DNA from: Nocardia arthritidis NBRC 100137
Lineage (GTDB): Bacteria > Actinomycetota > Actinomycetes > Mycobacteriales > Mycobacteriaceae
NCBI RefSeq assembly: GCF_001612765.1
Contig: NZ_BDBB01000009.1
Coordinates: 1-64,000 of the forward strand
DNA: 64,000 nucleotides
Direction of reading: 5' to 3'
The notes under the pieces were generated by a model. It did not search any database. It was not told the DNA's origin and saw only the letters and a program-made list of their open reading frames with translations. The position numbers were made by a program, and so were the translations under genes. Numbering within the stretch: the stretch's first letter is position 1; each line of letters opens with the position of its first letter. Positions 51,734-59,581 of this stretch are shown here, in pieces.

Positions 51734-53401
51734 TCAGGCGGTCATGGACCGGCTCAGCGCCGGTTCGAGATCCTCGTGCAGGACACCCACGACGCGATCC
51801 TCGACAAACGCCTCCCGCATCGAGCTGCGTTGGACCTTGCCGCTGGTGGTGCGGTGCACCGACCTGGGTGGAATGAGAACGACGTTCGGCGCGGGCACGT
51901 CGAACCCGCGGGACACCGCGACCTTGATCGCCGAGGTGAGTTCGGCGAGCGTGGCGCCGCCTTGCAGCGCCGTCTTGACGCCTTGCAGCACCACAAGTCG
52001 TTCCCGGCCCCCCGCGTCGACGGATACCGCGACGCCGGCACTGTCGGCGAACGCCGGATGCAGCTCGCGCACCAGCTCCTCGACGTCCTGGGGATAGACG
52101 TTGCGGCCGTTGATGATCAACAGATCCTTGAGGCGACCCGCGACGAACAGCTCGTTGTCACGAAGTAAGCCGAGATCACCGGTGCGCAGGAACGGCCCCT
52201 CGCTGCCGAGGTGAGCACCGAAGGTTTCGCGGGTCTCGTCGGGACGATTCCAGTAGCCGGCGGCGACGCTTTCGCCGCGAATCCAGATCTCGCCGACGGT
52301 GTTCTCCGCCAGTTGTCGCCGCGTGTGCGGGCAGACGATGCGAACGTCCAGACCACGGGCAGCGGGTCCGCAGCCGACGAGCCGAGTGCCGCGCCCCACA
52401 TCGAGGTAGTCCGGCGCTGAGGGCGTCGAGGCCGCACTGGCGAGCAGTGTCACCTCGGCCAGGCCGTAGGCAGGCCGGAACGTCGTCGGCCGCCAACCCG
52501 CGAGTCCGAAACGATCCAGCACCGCCGCCATGGTCTGCTCGCGGACCGGCTCGGCGCCGCTCAGCGCGATCTCGAGAGTGCTGAGATCGAGATCGGCCAA
52601 CTGTTCGTCGGTCACCCGGCGCGCGATGAGATCGTAGGCGAAATTCGGCGCGGCGGTGAATGTCGCGCGGTACTTGTCGATGGCCCGTAGCCAGCGGATC
52701 GGACGCTTGAGAAACGTCGTCGGCGCCATCATCACCAGGTTCGCACCGGCGTATACCGCCCCGAGCAGCATGCCGATCAGGCCCATGTCGTGGAAGTGCG
52801 GAAGCCAGCCGACGCCGGTATCGGCATCCTTCATCCCGCCCGCGGCGATGGCAGCCTCGTTGTGCAGGAGATTGCCGTGCGTCACCACGACCCCTTTCGG
52901 GGTGCCGGTCGATCCCGACGTGTACTGCAGGAAGGCGATCGTCCCCGAGTCGATGTCGGGCATATGCCACGCGTCGGGGTCACCCAGGCGACCGTCGGTG
53001 GTGACCACGGCCACGGGCGTAGCCGCCGCGACAAGCGGCTGGAAGTGTGCTGTGGTGAGCACCAATCGGGCGCCGGAATCCGCGATCACATTCGCCACCC
53101 GCCGGGCGCTGCCCGCATCGTGGGGCACAGGCGCGGGAACGGCCACGACCCCGGCGTACAGGCAACCGAGAAACACCCGCAGGAACCTCAGCCCGTCCTG
53201 ATAGAGCAGCACGACCGGCTCGGCCGATTCCGGACGCGCCGCCAGCCAGGCCGCGACAGCCCTGGCGTCGCGGTCGAGTTCGCGGTAGGTGACGACTTCC
53301 TCGCTGAGCCCTCGTCCGGCCTCACGCAGGTAGGTGTAGGACCTGCTCTCCCCGTAGTCGAAAATTTGCTGCCTTACGTGGTGAACAAAAGTCGGCTGCA
53401 T
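51734..53401 (-). CDS. Fatty-acyl-AMP ligase (FAAL)
   Basis: A 555-residue ANL-superfamily enzyme. The P-loop YTSGSTGTPKG is at 160-170 and PHFHDMGLIG at 201-210 is characteristic of FAAL/FadD32-type enzymes. GRLKDLLIINGRNVYPQDVE marks the hinge, and the C-terminal lysine is Lys522 in TTSGK. FAALs form acyl-adenylates and load acyl chains on carrier proteins without making CoA esters. The ATG at 53401 has GAGGAAC eight bases upstream; an extension to 53671 would run through the palindrome and operator. It heads the lipid-polyketide operon and should supply the starter unit. Confidence 0.93.
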   Translation of the reverse strand: MQPTFVHHVRQQIFDYGESRSYTYLREAGRGLSEEVVTYRELDRDARAVAAWLAARPESAEPVVLLYQDGLRFLRVFLGCLYAGVVAVPAPVPHDAGSARRVANVIADSGARLVLTTAHFQPLVAAATPVAVVTTDGRLGDPDAWHMPDIDSGTIAFLQYTSGSTGTPKGVVVTHGNLLHNEAAIAAGGMKDADTGVGWLPHFHDMGLIGMLLGAVYAGANLVMMAPTTFLKRPIRWLRAIDKYRATFTAAPNFAYDLIARRVTDEQLADLDLSTLEIALSGAEPVREQTMAAVLDRFGLAGWRPTTFRPAYGLAEVTLLASAASTPSAPDYLDVGRGTRLVGCGPAARGLDVRIVCPHTRRQLAENTVGEIWIRGESVAAGYWNRPDETRETFGAHLGSEGPFLRTGDLGLLRDNELFVAGRLKDLLIINGRNVYPQDVEELVRELHPAFADSAGVAVSVDAGGRERLVVLQGVKTALQGGATLAELTSAIKVAVSRGFDVPAPNVVLIPPRSVHRTTSGKVQRSSMREAFVEDRVVGVLHEDLEPALSRSMTA

Positions 53402-53496
53402 CTCGTAGTTCCTCGGTAGGGATCGGTATCGACGTCGGCTACTACTCTCCGATGTCCATAACCGCGGGAAAAGAGACCTCAGGGACCGTCCAGCAA

Positions 53497-53528
53497 ACCC
53501 CGGGGTGGGTCCGGACCCACCCCGGGGT
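53497..53528. repeat. Perfect 32-bp palindrome upstream of the FAAL gene
   Basis: Bases 53497-53512 (ACCCCGGGGTGGGTCC) are followed without a spacer by their exact complement (53513-53528). It lies 96 bases upstream of the FAAL start in the divergent region. It could be an operator, or form a hairpin in the FAAL leader. Confidence 0.65.
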
Positions 53529-53626
53529 CGGTGGTCGCCCGCCTTCCCGCACTTCGATTGCCGTGAATCCGCTCGGCCTCCACGGGTCGCCCGCCCAGCA
53601 CGGCGGAGCAGACCGCCGGACACTAT

Positions 53627-53671
53627 TTGCTTAGCGCAAGCAATTACTATATAGTTGCATAGCGCAAGCAA
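53627..53671. promoter_or_regulatory. Tandem MarR operator between FAAL and marR genes
   Basis: TTGCTTAGCGCAAGCAA (53627-53643) and TTGCATAGCGCAAGCAA (53655-53671) are near-identical 17-base elements, each with inverted symmetry, spaced 28 bases start to start. An AT-rich stretch (TTACTATATAG) between them looks like a -10 region. The second ends 21 bases before the MarR ATG. This is the expected form of an autorepressed MarR promoter. Confidence 0.75.
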
Positions 53672-53692
53672 CTTATCTCGTCTGGAGCGGCC

Positions 53693-54190
53693 ATGGCAGT
53701 CTCACCCGATACGGCTCAGAGCTTGATCAAAGAGCTCTACCTGATGGGCCGGGCCATCCGTGTCGCGCTCGCGCATCCGGAGGAAGGGCACTTGCTTCCG
53801 GGTGGCATCGGGGTGTTGGGCACCCTCGAGTCCAAAGGCCCGTGCAGGCAGGTCGACCTCGCCGTGGACTTGTGCATCAGCCCGAGCGCACTGAGCAGGC
53901 ACGTCACCGAACTCGTCGGCGCGGGCTATATCAGCAGGCACGCCGATCCCACCGATGGGCGGGCCACCCTCATCCGGGTGACCGACGAGGGCCGCGATCT
54001 GCTGTACCGCGTCCGCGCTTCGCGGGCCCGGGGCTTGCAGACCGTCCTGGCGGACTGGAGCGAAGACGACGCCGAGGGCGCGTGCGTCGCCGTGCAGAAG
54101 CTCCGCAACGCACTGACCGCGCACGCACAAAGCAGTGCGGTGCACGCGCATCAGCCGGTTTCGAAAGAGAGTCAGGAAGTAGATGTCTAG
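53693..54190 (+). CDS. MarR family transcriptional regulator
   Basis: A 165-residue MarR protein. The winged helix is clear: RQVDLAVDLCISPSALSRHV, TELVGAGYISRHADPTDGRA and the wing ATLIRVTDEGRD. It lies divergent from the FAAL-ACP-PKS operon and overlaps the exporter gene by 8 bases, with two operator-like repeats immediately upstream. It probably represses the exporter, itself and perhaps the biosynthetic operon, and is released by the product or a precursor. Confidence 0.93.
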   Translation: MAVSPDTAQSLIKELYLMGRAIRVALAHPEEGHLLPGGIGVLGTLESKGPCRQVDLAVDLCISPSALSRHVTELVGAGYISRHADPTDGRATLIRVTDEGRDLLYRVRASRARGLQTVLADWSEDDAEGACVAVQKLRNALTAHAQSSAVHAHQPVSKESQEVDV

Positions 54191-55829
54191 TTCAGTCGAG
54201 TCGGTGACGCGACGCGACCCGTACGCGATGACCCACCGCGAAGTGCTGGAAGCGATGACCGGGCTGCTCGCGGCGCTGTTCACCGCCCTGCTCAGCACGA
54301 CGATCGTCGCCACCGCGCTGCCCACCATCATCGGCGACCTGCAGGGATCGCAGACCGCCTACGCCTGGGTCATCACCTCGGCGCTGCTGGCGAACGCGGC
54401 CTCCACGCCGATCTGGGGTAAATTCGCCGACCTGTTCAACAAGAAGGCCCTGGTCCAATCGGCCATCGTCATCTTCGTCATCGGCTCCGTGATCGCCGGA
54501 TTCGCCGGCAACGTCCCCGTGCTGCTGGTCGCGCGCGTCGTCCAGGGCATCGGCATGGGCGGACTGACCGCACTCGTCGTCGCGATCATCGGCTCCATCG
54601 TCGCGCCGCGCGAACGCGGGCGCTATTCCGGGTACATGGGCGCCGTGATGGCGGTCTCCATGTCCGGCGGCCCCGTCCTCGGCGGTGTCATCGTCGACAG
54701 CCCGCTGGGCTGGCGCTGGTGCTTCTTCGTGTGCGTGCCGCTGGCCGTGATCGCGCTGGCGCTCTTGCAGCGGACCCTGCGACTGCCCACCGACCGCAAG
54801 GAGGGAGTGTCGATCGACTGGCTCGGCGCCGCATTGCTGACGGGCGGCGTCTCGGTGCTGCTCATCTGGGTGTCGTTCGCCGGGAAGGCCGGGTACTACG
54901 AGTGGATCTCGCGGGAATCGGCGATCTATGTCGCTTCCGGCGTGCTGCTGCTGCTCGCGACCGTGTGGGTCGAGTCGCGCGCCAAGTCGCCGATCATCCC
55001 GCTGCCGATCGTCACCGAACGCACCACCGGCCTGGCGATCATCGCCTCCATCGCCGTCGGCGTCGGCATGTTCGGCGCGACCACCTTCCTGGGCCAGTAC
55101 TTCCAGACCGCGCGCGGCTACTCCCCCACCGCGGCGGGCGTGCTGACCATCCCGCTGGTCGCGGGCATGCTGATCGCCTCGGTCGGCTCCGGCCAGTTGA
55201 TCACCCGGCGCGGCAAGTGGAAGGGTTTCGTGGTCGCGGGCGCCGCGCTGCTGGTGGTCGGTTTCGCGCTGCTCTCGACGATCGACCACGCGACGAGCCT
55301 GTGGCTGGTCGGCGGGTACATCACCGTCGTGGGGTTCGGTGTCGGCATGATGATGCAGAACCTGGTCCTGGCCGTGCAGAACACGGTGAGCGTGCACAAC
55401 ATCGGCGCCGCGTCGAGCAGTGTCGCCTTCTTCCGCACCTTCGGTGGCGCCATCGGGGTCTCGGTGCTCGGTTCGGTCCTGGCCACCCGGGTCGGCGAGC
55501 TGTCCGCGGAGGGCTTCGCCCGGCTCGGCATCCAGACCAAGTCCTCCGGCGGCAGCAACCTCGATCTCGGCGCCCTGCCCGCGCCCATCGCGACCATCGT
55601 GCGCGCCGCCTACGGCGACGCGACCGGGCGGATCTTCCTCATCGCCGCGGGCGCCACGGTCGTCGCGCTCATCGCGGCGGCGCTGCTGCCCAATCGCCCG
55701 CTGCGCCGCACGATCGACATCGATCCCGCCCTCGACCCGATGCAAGCCGACGCGCACCCGGCGACCCGGCCGGCTTCCGAGGGTGCCGCGAAGCAGGACG
55801 GCGCCAGACAACCGGCTCTGCTCGACTGA
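54183..55829 (+). CDS. DHA2 family MFS exporter of the lipid-polyketide cluster
   Basis: A 548-residue, 14-helix exporter (ALLSTTIVATALPTIIGDLQ, IWGKFADLFNKKALVQSAIV, QGIGMGGLTALVVAIIGSIV, motif C SMSGGPVLGGVIVD). The cytosolic C-terminal ~45 residues are polar. It starts within the last codons of marR, so both are one transcription and translation unit. Position beside the FAAL-PKS operon makes product export the most likely role. Confidence 0.92.
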   Translation: MSSSVESVTRRDPYAMTHREVLEAMTGLLAALFTALLSTTIVATALPTIIGDLQGSQTAYAWVITSALLANAASTPIWGKFADLFNKKALVQSAIVIFVIGSVIAGFAGNVPVLLVARVVQGIGMGGLTALVVAIIGSIVAPRERGRYSGYMGAVMAVSMSGGPVLGGVIVDSPLGWRWCFFVCVPLAVIALALLQRTLRLPTDRKEGVSIDWLGAALLTGGVSVLLIWVSFAGKAGYYEWISRESAIYVASGVLLLLATVWVESRAKSPIIPLPIVTERTTGLAIIASIAVGVGMFGATTFLGQYFQTARGYSPTAAGVLTIPLVAGMLIASVGSGQLITRRGKWKGFVVAGAALLVVGFALLSTIDHATSLWLVGGYITVVGFGVGMMMQNLVLAVQNTVSVHNIGAASSSVAFFRTFGGAIGVSVLGSVLATRVGELSAEGFARLGIQTKSSGGSNLDLGALPAPIATIVRAAYGDATGRIFLIAAGATVVALIAAALLPNRPLRRTIDIDPALDPMQADAHPATRPASEGAAKQDGARQPALLD

Positions 55830-55844
55830 GCCACCGATTCACCC

Positions 55845-55873
55845 GCAGAGCCCCGAAGCCATCGGGGCTCTGC
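55845..55873. terminator. Terminator after the exporter
   Basis: Perfect 12-pair stem GCAGAGCCCCGA/TCGGGGCTCTGC with a 5-base loop, 16 bases after the exporter stop and 27 bases before the convergent gene's stop. It probably serves both. Confidence 0.75.
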
Positions 55874-55899
55874 CCGTTCGCCGGGGTGCGACGGCGCAA

Positions 55900-56250
55900 T
55901 CAGTACGGCGGACGCTCGGCGGAGCGCAGATCCACGGTCGTCGCCGAGGTCAGAGCCACGGCCAGGCAGCGCAACTCGCCGGGAATCAACACCGATCGGA
56001 TCGCCCCCTGGAAACACTCGAGCACCGCGCCGTCCGGCCACCGCACGTCGTAGCGGTACCAGCACCGGCCCCCGCCTCCGGCGCGCTGGACGTCGCGCTC
56101 GACCCGGACGGCCAGTTCGCTGAACGCGGCACGAACCTGCCTCGGCGCGCCGGTGCTCGCGATCTTCCACCACGGCCGATTGAAGTAACCTGGCTCGGAG
56201 ATCTCGACCAGGTAGAGCAACGGCATCCCCACGACGTCGGAGGCGGTCAT
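55900..56250 (-). CDS. Hypothetical protein
   Basis: A 116-residue frame starting MTASDVVGMPLLYLVEISEP. It has conserved-looking aromatic residues (FNRPWWKIA, CWYRYDVRWPDG) and alternating beta-strand pattern, with no signal peptide or membrane helix. No family recognised. An in-frame extension to 56310 exists; ribosome sites are weak for either start. It lies on the same strand as the NYN and subtilase genes, 90 bases downstream of them. Confidence 0.6.
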   Translation of the reverse strand: MTASDVVGMPLLYLVEISEPGYFNRPWWKIASTGAPRQVRAAFSELAVRVERDVQRAGGGGRCWYRYDVRWPDGAVLECFQGAIRSVLIPGELRCLAVALTSATTVDLRSAERPPY

Positions 56251-56340
56251 ACCGCTCAGAGTGCCGCAAAACGGACTGGACGGATGGGTGAAACGCCGGA
56301 GGTGTATCAATGCGAGACCGACTTCCGGGCGACGACCGCA

Positions 56341-56751
56341 TCACGGCCCCAGGCGGTCCAGAAGCCAGTTCGGCCCCACCGTCTCCGCCCTCGCGGCCGC
56401 CACGCGGGCACGCAGTCCGCGGTCGGCTGTCACCACCGTGATCGGACGGCTGCTATCTTCCGCCCGAGCCGCGGCGACCACGCCGACGATCGCGTCGTCG
56501 CCCGAACCCCCCGCGCGCACCACGCGCACGCCGCCGAAATCCGGATCCGCCGCCGTGTCGACCGCGGCCTTCGCCGCTCCCTCGAGCACCACGATCATCT
56601 CGGCGGGTTCGGTCAGCTGCGCCCGCAGCCCGGTCATCCGCTCGAGCAATCGCCGAGCGGCGCCGGGCCGATCGCGCCACCACCCGTCGGGCCGTGCGCC
56701 GACGACGTTCGCGGCGTCCACCACGATCAGCTGAACACCGTCCGCCGCCAC
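56341..56751 (-). CDS. NYN/YacP-like PIN-fold ribonuclease domain protein
   Basis: A 136-residue protein. LIVVDAANVVGARPDGWW supplies the first acidic metal site, RAGGSGDDAIVGVV the second, and ITVVTADRGLRARV the third, in the order of NYN/PIN-like nucleases (YacP type). It would cut single-stranded RNA in the cytosol. It starts 4 bases after the subtilase stop, so the two are in one operon; the functional link is unknown. Confidence 0.8.
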   Translation of the reverse strand: MAADGVQLIVVDAANVVGARPDGWWRDRPGAARRLLERMTGLRAQLTEPAEMIVVLEGAAKAAVDTAADPDFGGVRVVRAGGSGDDAIVGVVAAARAEDSSRPITVVTADRGLRARVAAARAETVGPNWLLDRLGP

Positions 56752-56755
56752 CGCC

Positions 56756-58435
56756 TCATTCTCCCGCGACGGTGACCACCGCGCCGGCAGCGGCCTCGGT
56801 CTCGGCGGGCCGAGCCGCCCGCACGGCGGCGAGCGCGTTCATCCTGCCGTATCCGTACTTGTCGCTGTGGCCGTCCGCCCCATACCCGCCGCCCTGCGGA
56901 TCGATCTTGTCGCAGGCGTCTTTCAGCAGGTTCTTCACCTGGTCCGAAGTCAGGTCCGGATTCACCGACAGCATCAATGCCACAATTCCCGCGGCGCCCG
57001 GGCACGCGCTGGAGGTTCCGCCGAAGTCGTTGGTGTAGTCACCCGCCTCGTCGCCGGCCGCCACCGAGCCGGGGTTGTAGCCGTTCGCCCCGTGCCGATC
57101 CACCGTCCAGATCCCGGGCGTGAGCGGGCCGGGATGCCCGAAGGGTCGGTGCCCGAAATCGCTGCTGGGGAACGCGCACCACACCGCTTTACCGAAATCG
57201 CTGTAGACACTGCGCTTGCCGGTGTCGTTGCATGCCGCGACCGCGATCACCTTCGCGAAGCCGGCGTAGCCGTCGTTGTCCACGGATTCGTTGCCGTTGC
57301 CCGCCGCGAACAGCACCACACAGCCCTTGCCGCCGCGTCCGCTGGTGACGGCGTATTCGATCGCCAACCTGGTACTCGCGGGCAGCGCCACCACCCGGTT
57401 GTGCGCCGGGTCGTTCGGCTGGAACCACTTGCCGTCGGCCGGGCCCCAGCTGCACGAGATGACGTCGGCGCCATGATCGGCGGCCCACCCGAACGCGTCC
57501 GCCTCCGCCTGCGAGCCGAGCCCTGAGGCGAGCCGGATCGGCATCAGCGCGGCCTCCGGCGCCACTCCGGATGCTCCGGCCGTCCCGTTGGCGCACGCCA
57601 CGCCCGCACACGCGGTGCCATGGTTGTCACCGTTGTCGGGGCCGGTGCCGAAGGGGTCCTTCGGGCGCGGATCATCGGTCTTCGCCGTGACATCCCGCGG
57701 CGCGACGATCTTCGCGGCACCGGCGAACTCGGGATGGTCGATGTCGACACCGTCATCGATCACGGCGATCGTCACACCCGCCCCGCGGGTGAGGGCATGC
57801 GCGGCTTCCACCGCCGCGTGCGCGTCGATCGTGACACCGCCGATGGTGGTCTTCTTCAGATGCCACTGCTGCGGGAAGATCGTCTTCCTGGCCCGGTGCC
57901 GGATCAGCTCCGGATGGCAGTACTCGACGTCGTCGCGATTCAGCAGGGCGGTGGCGATGTCGAAGACCCGCTGGCCGGTGCCCTCGGGCGCCGCTGTGAA
58001 GTAGGCGTTGGTGGCATACGAAACCGCCTGCTTCACAGTAAGATTCGCCGCGGTCAGGACGGCGAGACAATGTTCGCGCTCGACGTGGTCGACGAACTTC
58101 ACGAAGATGTTCTCGGTATAGAGCACCGGGTCCCCGGTGACCGGGTCCACCAGTACGTGTCCGGCGAACCGCACCTCCGGCGCCGCGTCCAGCGCCGGCT
58201 TGCGTTCCCCCACCGATTTCGACCCCGCGGGCAGGCGATAGACCTCGACCCCTGCCTCCGGGTAGGCCTGCACCAGTGTCGCGTCGTCGAGTTCACCGCT
58301 CAGCGGCGTGCGCACCGACCCCGATTGCCGCCGGATCCCACGACCGCTGTGCGTGCGCACCACGATCAGATCGGGACTCTGCTCCAGTTCGAAACCGGGA
58401 TCGTCCTTCGTACCGAAATTCGCGGTTGGCACCAT
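56756..58435 (-). CDS. S8 family subtilisin-like serine peptidase, apparently intracellular
   Basis: A 559-residue subtilase. The catalytic triad is Asp227 (VIDDGVDIDHPE), His272 (DNHGTACAG) and Ser475 (GGTSSACPGAAG); AAGNGNES marks the oxyanion Asn region. The first ~195 residues are a beta-rich, non-hydrophobic domain (TENIFVKFVDHVEREHCLAV) that may be a propeptide-like or interaction domain. No signal peptide or anchor is seen, unlike mycosins. It is followed closely by a NYN nuclease gene. Confidence 0.9.
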   Translation of the reverse strand: MVPTANFGTKDDPGFELEQSPDLIVVRTHSGRGIRRQSGSVRTPLSGELDDATLVQAYPEAGVEVYRLPAGSKSVGERKPALDAAPEVRFAGHVLVDPVTGDPVLYTENIFVKFVDHVEREHCLAVLTAANLTVKQAVSYATNAYFTAAPEGTGQRVFDIATALLNRDDVEYCHPELIRHRARKTIFPQQWHLKKTTIGGVTIDAHAAVEAAHALTRGAGVTIAVIDDGVDIDHPEFAGAAKIVAPRDVTAKTDDPRPKDPFGTGPDNGDNHGTACAGVACANGTAGASGVAPEAALMPIRLASGLGSQAEADAFGWAADHGADVISCSWGPADGKWFQPNDPAHNRVVALPASTRLAIEYAVTSGRGGKGCVVLFAAGNGNESVDNDGYAGFAKVIAVAACNDTGKRSVYSDFGKAVWCAFPSSDFGHRPFGHPGPLTPGIWTVDRHGANGYNPGSVAAGDEAGDYTNDFGGTSSACPGAAGIVALMLSVNPDLTSDQVKNLLKDACDKIDPQGGGYGADGHSDKYGYGRMNALAAVRAARPAETEAAAGAVVTVAGE

Positions 58436-58568
58436 GATCTCCTTAGCCGTGGGGACCCGAGCACCAACTATGAACTACATTTCGGCAACGGCGAAATACG
58501 AGCCGCCGACCCGGCAACTGGCGACCTGGGTTGCGAGCCACCTCGACGGGATGACCGGCGACCAGGGG

Positions 58569-58608
58569 TCTCGCCGTGGATTCGGATTCTCGCGAATCCA
58601 CGGCGAGA
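58569..58608 (-). terminator. Terminator of the isonitrile operon
   Basis: Perfect 16-pair stem (TCTCGCCGTGGATTCG against CGAATCCACGGCGAGA) with an 8-base loop, 22 bases beyond the stop of the GlxA-type regulator gene. Confidence 0.8.
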
Positions 58609-58630
58609 GAAGGCGGCCCGCGATGACCGG

Positions 58631-59572
58631 TCAGCGGAAGGCCCGCCGGTACGCCTGCGGCGTGATCCCCACGGTCTTGCGAAAGACCTTCCGGAACGCG
58701 GCCACCGAGGCGAAACCCGTTTGGTCGGTGATGCACTCCATGGTGAGGATGGTCGTCTCGAGCAACACCTGGGCCTTGCGCACCCGGACGGTCTGGAGCC
58801 ACTCGTTCGGCGTCATCCGGACCTGCTCGTGGAAGCGCCGGATCAACGTGCGTTTGCTGACGCCGGCTCGCTCCGCGAGATCCAGCACGGTGATCTTCTC
58901 ACCGAGCATCGTTTCCGCCCACTCCAAAGTGGGATTGAGCGACATGCTGTCCGCCTCCGACCGCGGACGTTCCGCGATGAACTGCGCCTGTCCCCCATCG
59001 CGGGTCAGTGGCATCACCGAGAGCCGGGCGGTATCCGCCGCCACAGCGGTCCCGTAATCCTTCCGGACCATATGGAGACACAGATCCAGCCCTGCCGCGG
59101 CCCCCGCCGACGTCAGGATGCTCCCGTTGTCGACATACAGCACCGTGGGATCCACGCGGACCCGAGGATAGCTCCTCGACAATTCTGCGGCGGCCATCCA
59201 ATGCGTCGTCGCCCGCCTGCCGTCGAGCAACCCGACCGAGGCGAGGGTGAACGCACCCAAACAGATCGATGCCACCCGCGCGCCCCGCTCATGGGCTCGC
59301 AGCAACGCCTTTCGCAATCGATCCGATGGCCGTGACAGGTAACTCATCGCTCCCGGAACGATGATGGTTCCCGCTTCCTCCTCGAGATATTCGATGTCAC
59401 CGAGACATGAGATTTCGAAGAACTTCGACGGGACGTCGGAGTTCACCCCGCAGACATGGACCTCGTACGCCGGAGTTCCGTCCTCCCGCTGGGCCCGACC
59501 GAAGATTTCCAGCGGCACCGAGAGGTCGAACGGAATCACGTCGTCGACGGCCAGAACAGCCAATGATCTCAT
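58631..59572 (-). CDS. GlxA-type AraC family transcriptional regulator
   Basis: A 313-residue regulator. The N-terminal ~190 residues are a DJ-1/PfpI (class I amidotransferase-like) domain (LAVLAVDDVIPFDLSVPLEI, GARVASICLGAFTLASVGLL with the elbow Cys). The C-terminal ~100 residues are the AraC double HTH (VLDLAERAGVSKRTLIRRFH, FASVAAFRKVFRKTVGITPQ). It starts 9 bases after the halogenase stop and is the last gene of the isonitrile operon, so it is probably the pathway-specific activator. Confidence 0.92.
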   Translation of the reverse strand: MRSLAVLAVDDVIPFDLSVPLEIFGRAQREDGTPAYEVHVCGVNSDVPSKFFEISCLGDIEYLEEEAGTIIVPGAMSYLSRPSDRLRKALLRAHERGARVASICLGAFTLASVGLLDGRRATTHWMAAAELSRSYPRVRVDPTVLYVDNGSILTSAGAAAGLDLCLHMVRKDYGTAVAADTARLSVMPLTRDGGQAQFIAERPRSEADSMSLNPTLEWAETMLGEKITVLDLAERAGVSKRTLIRRFHEQVRMTPNEWLQTVRVRKAQVLLETTILTMECITDQTGFASVAAFRKVFRKTVGITPQAYRRAFR

Positions 59573-59581
59573 GCCTTCGAC

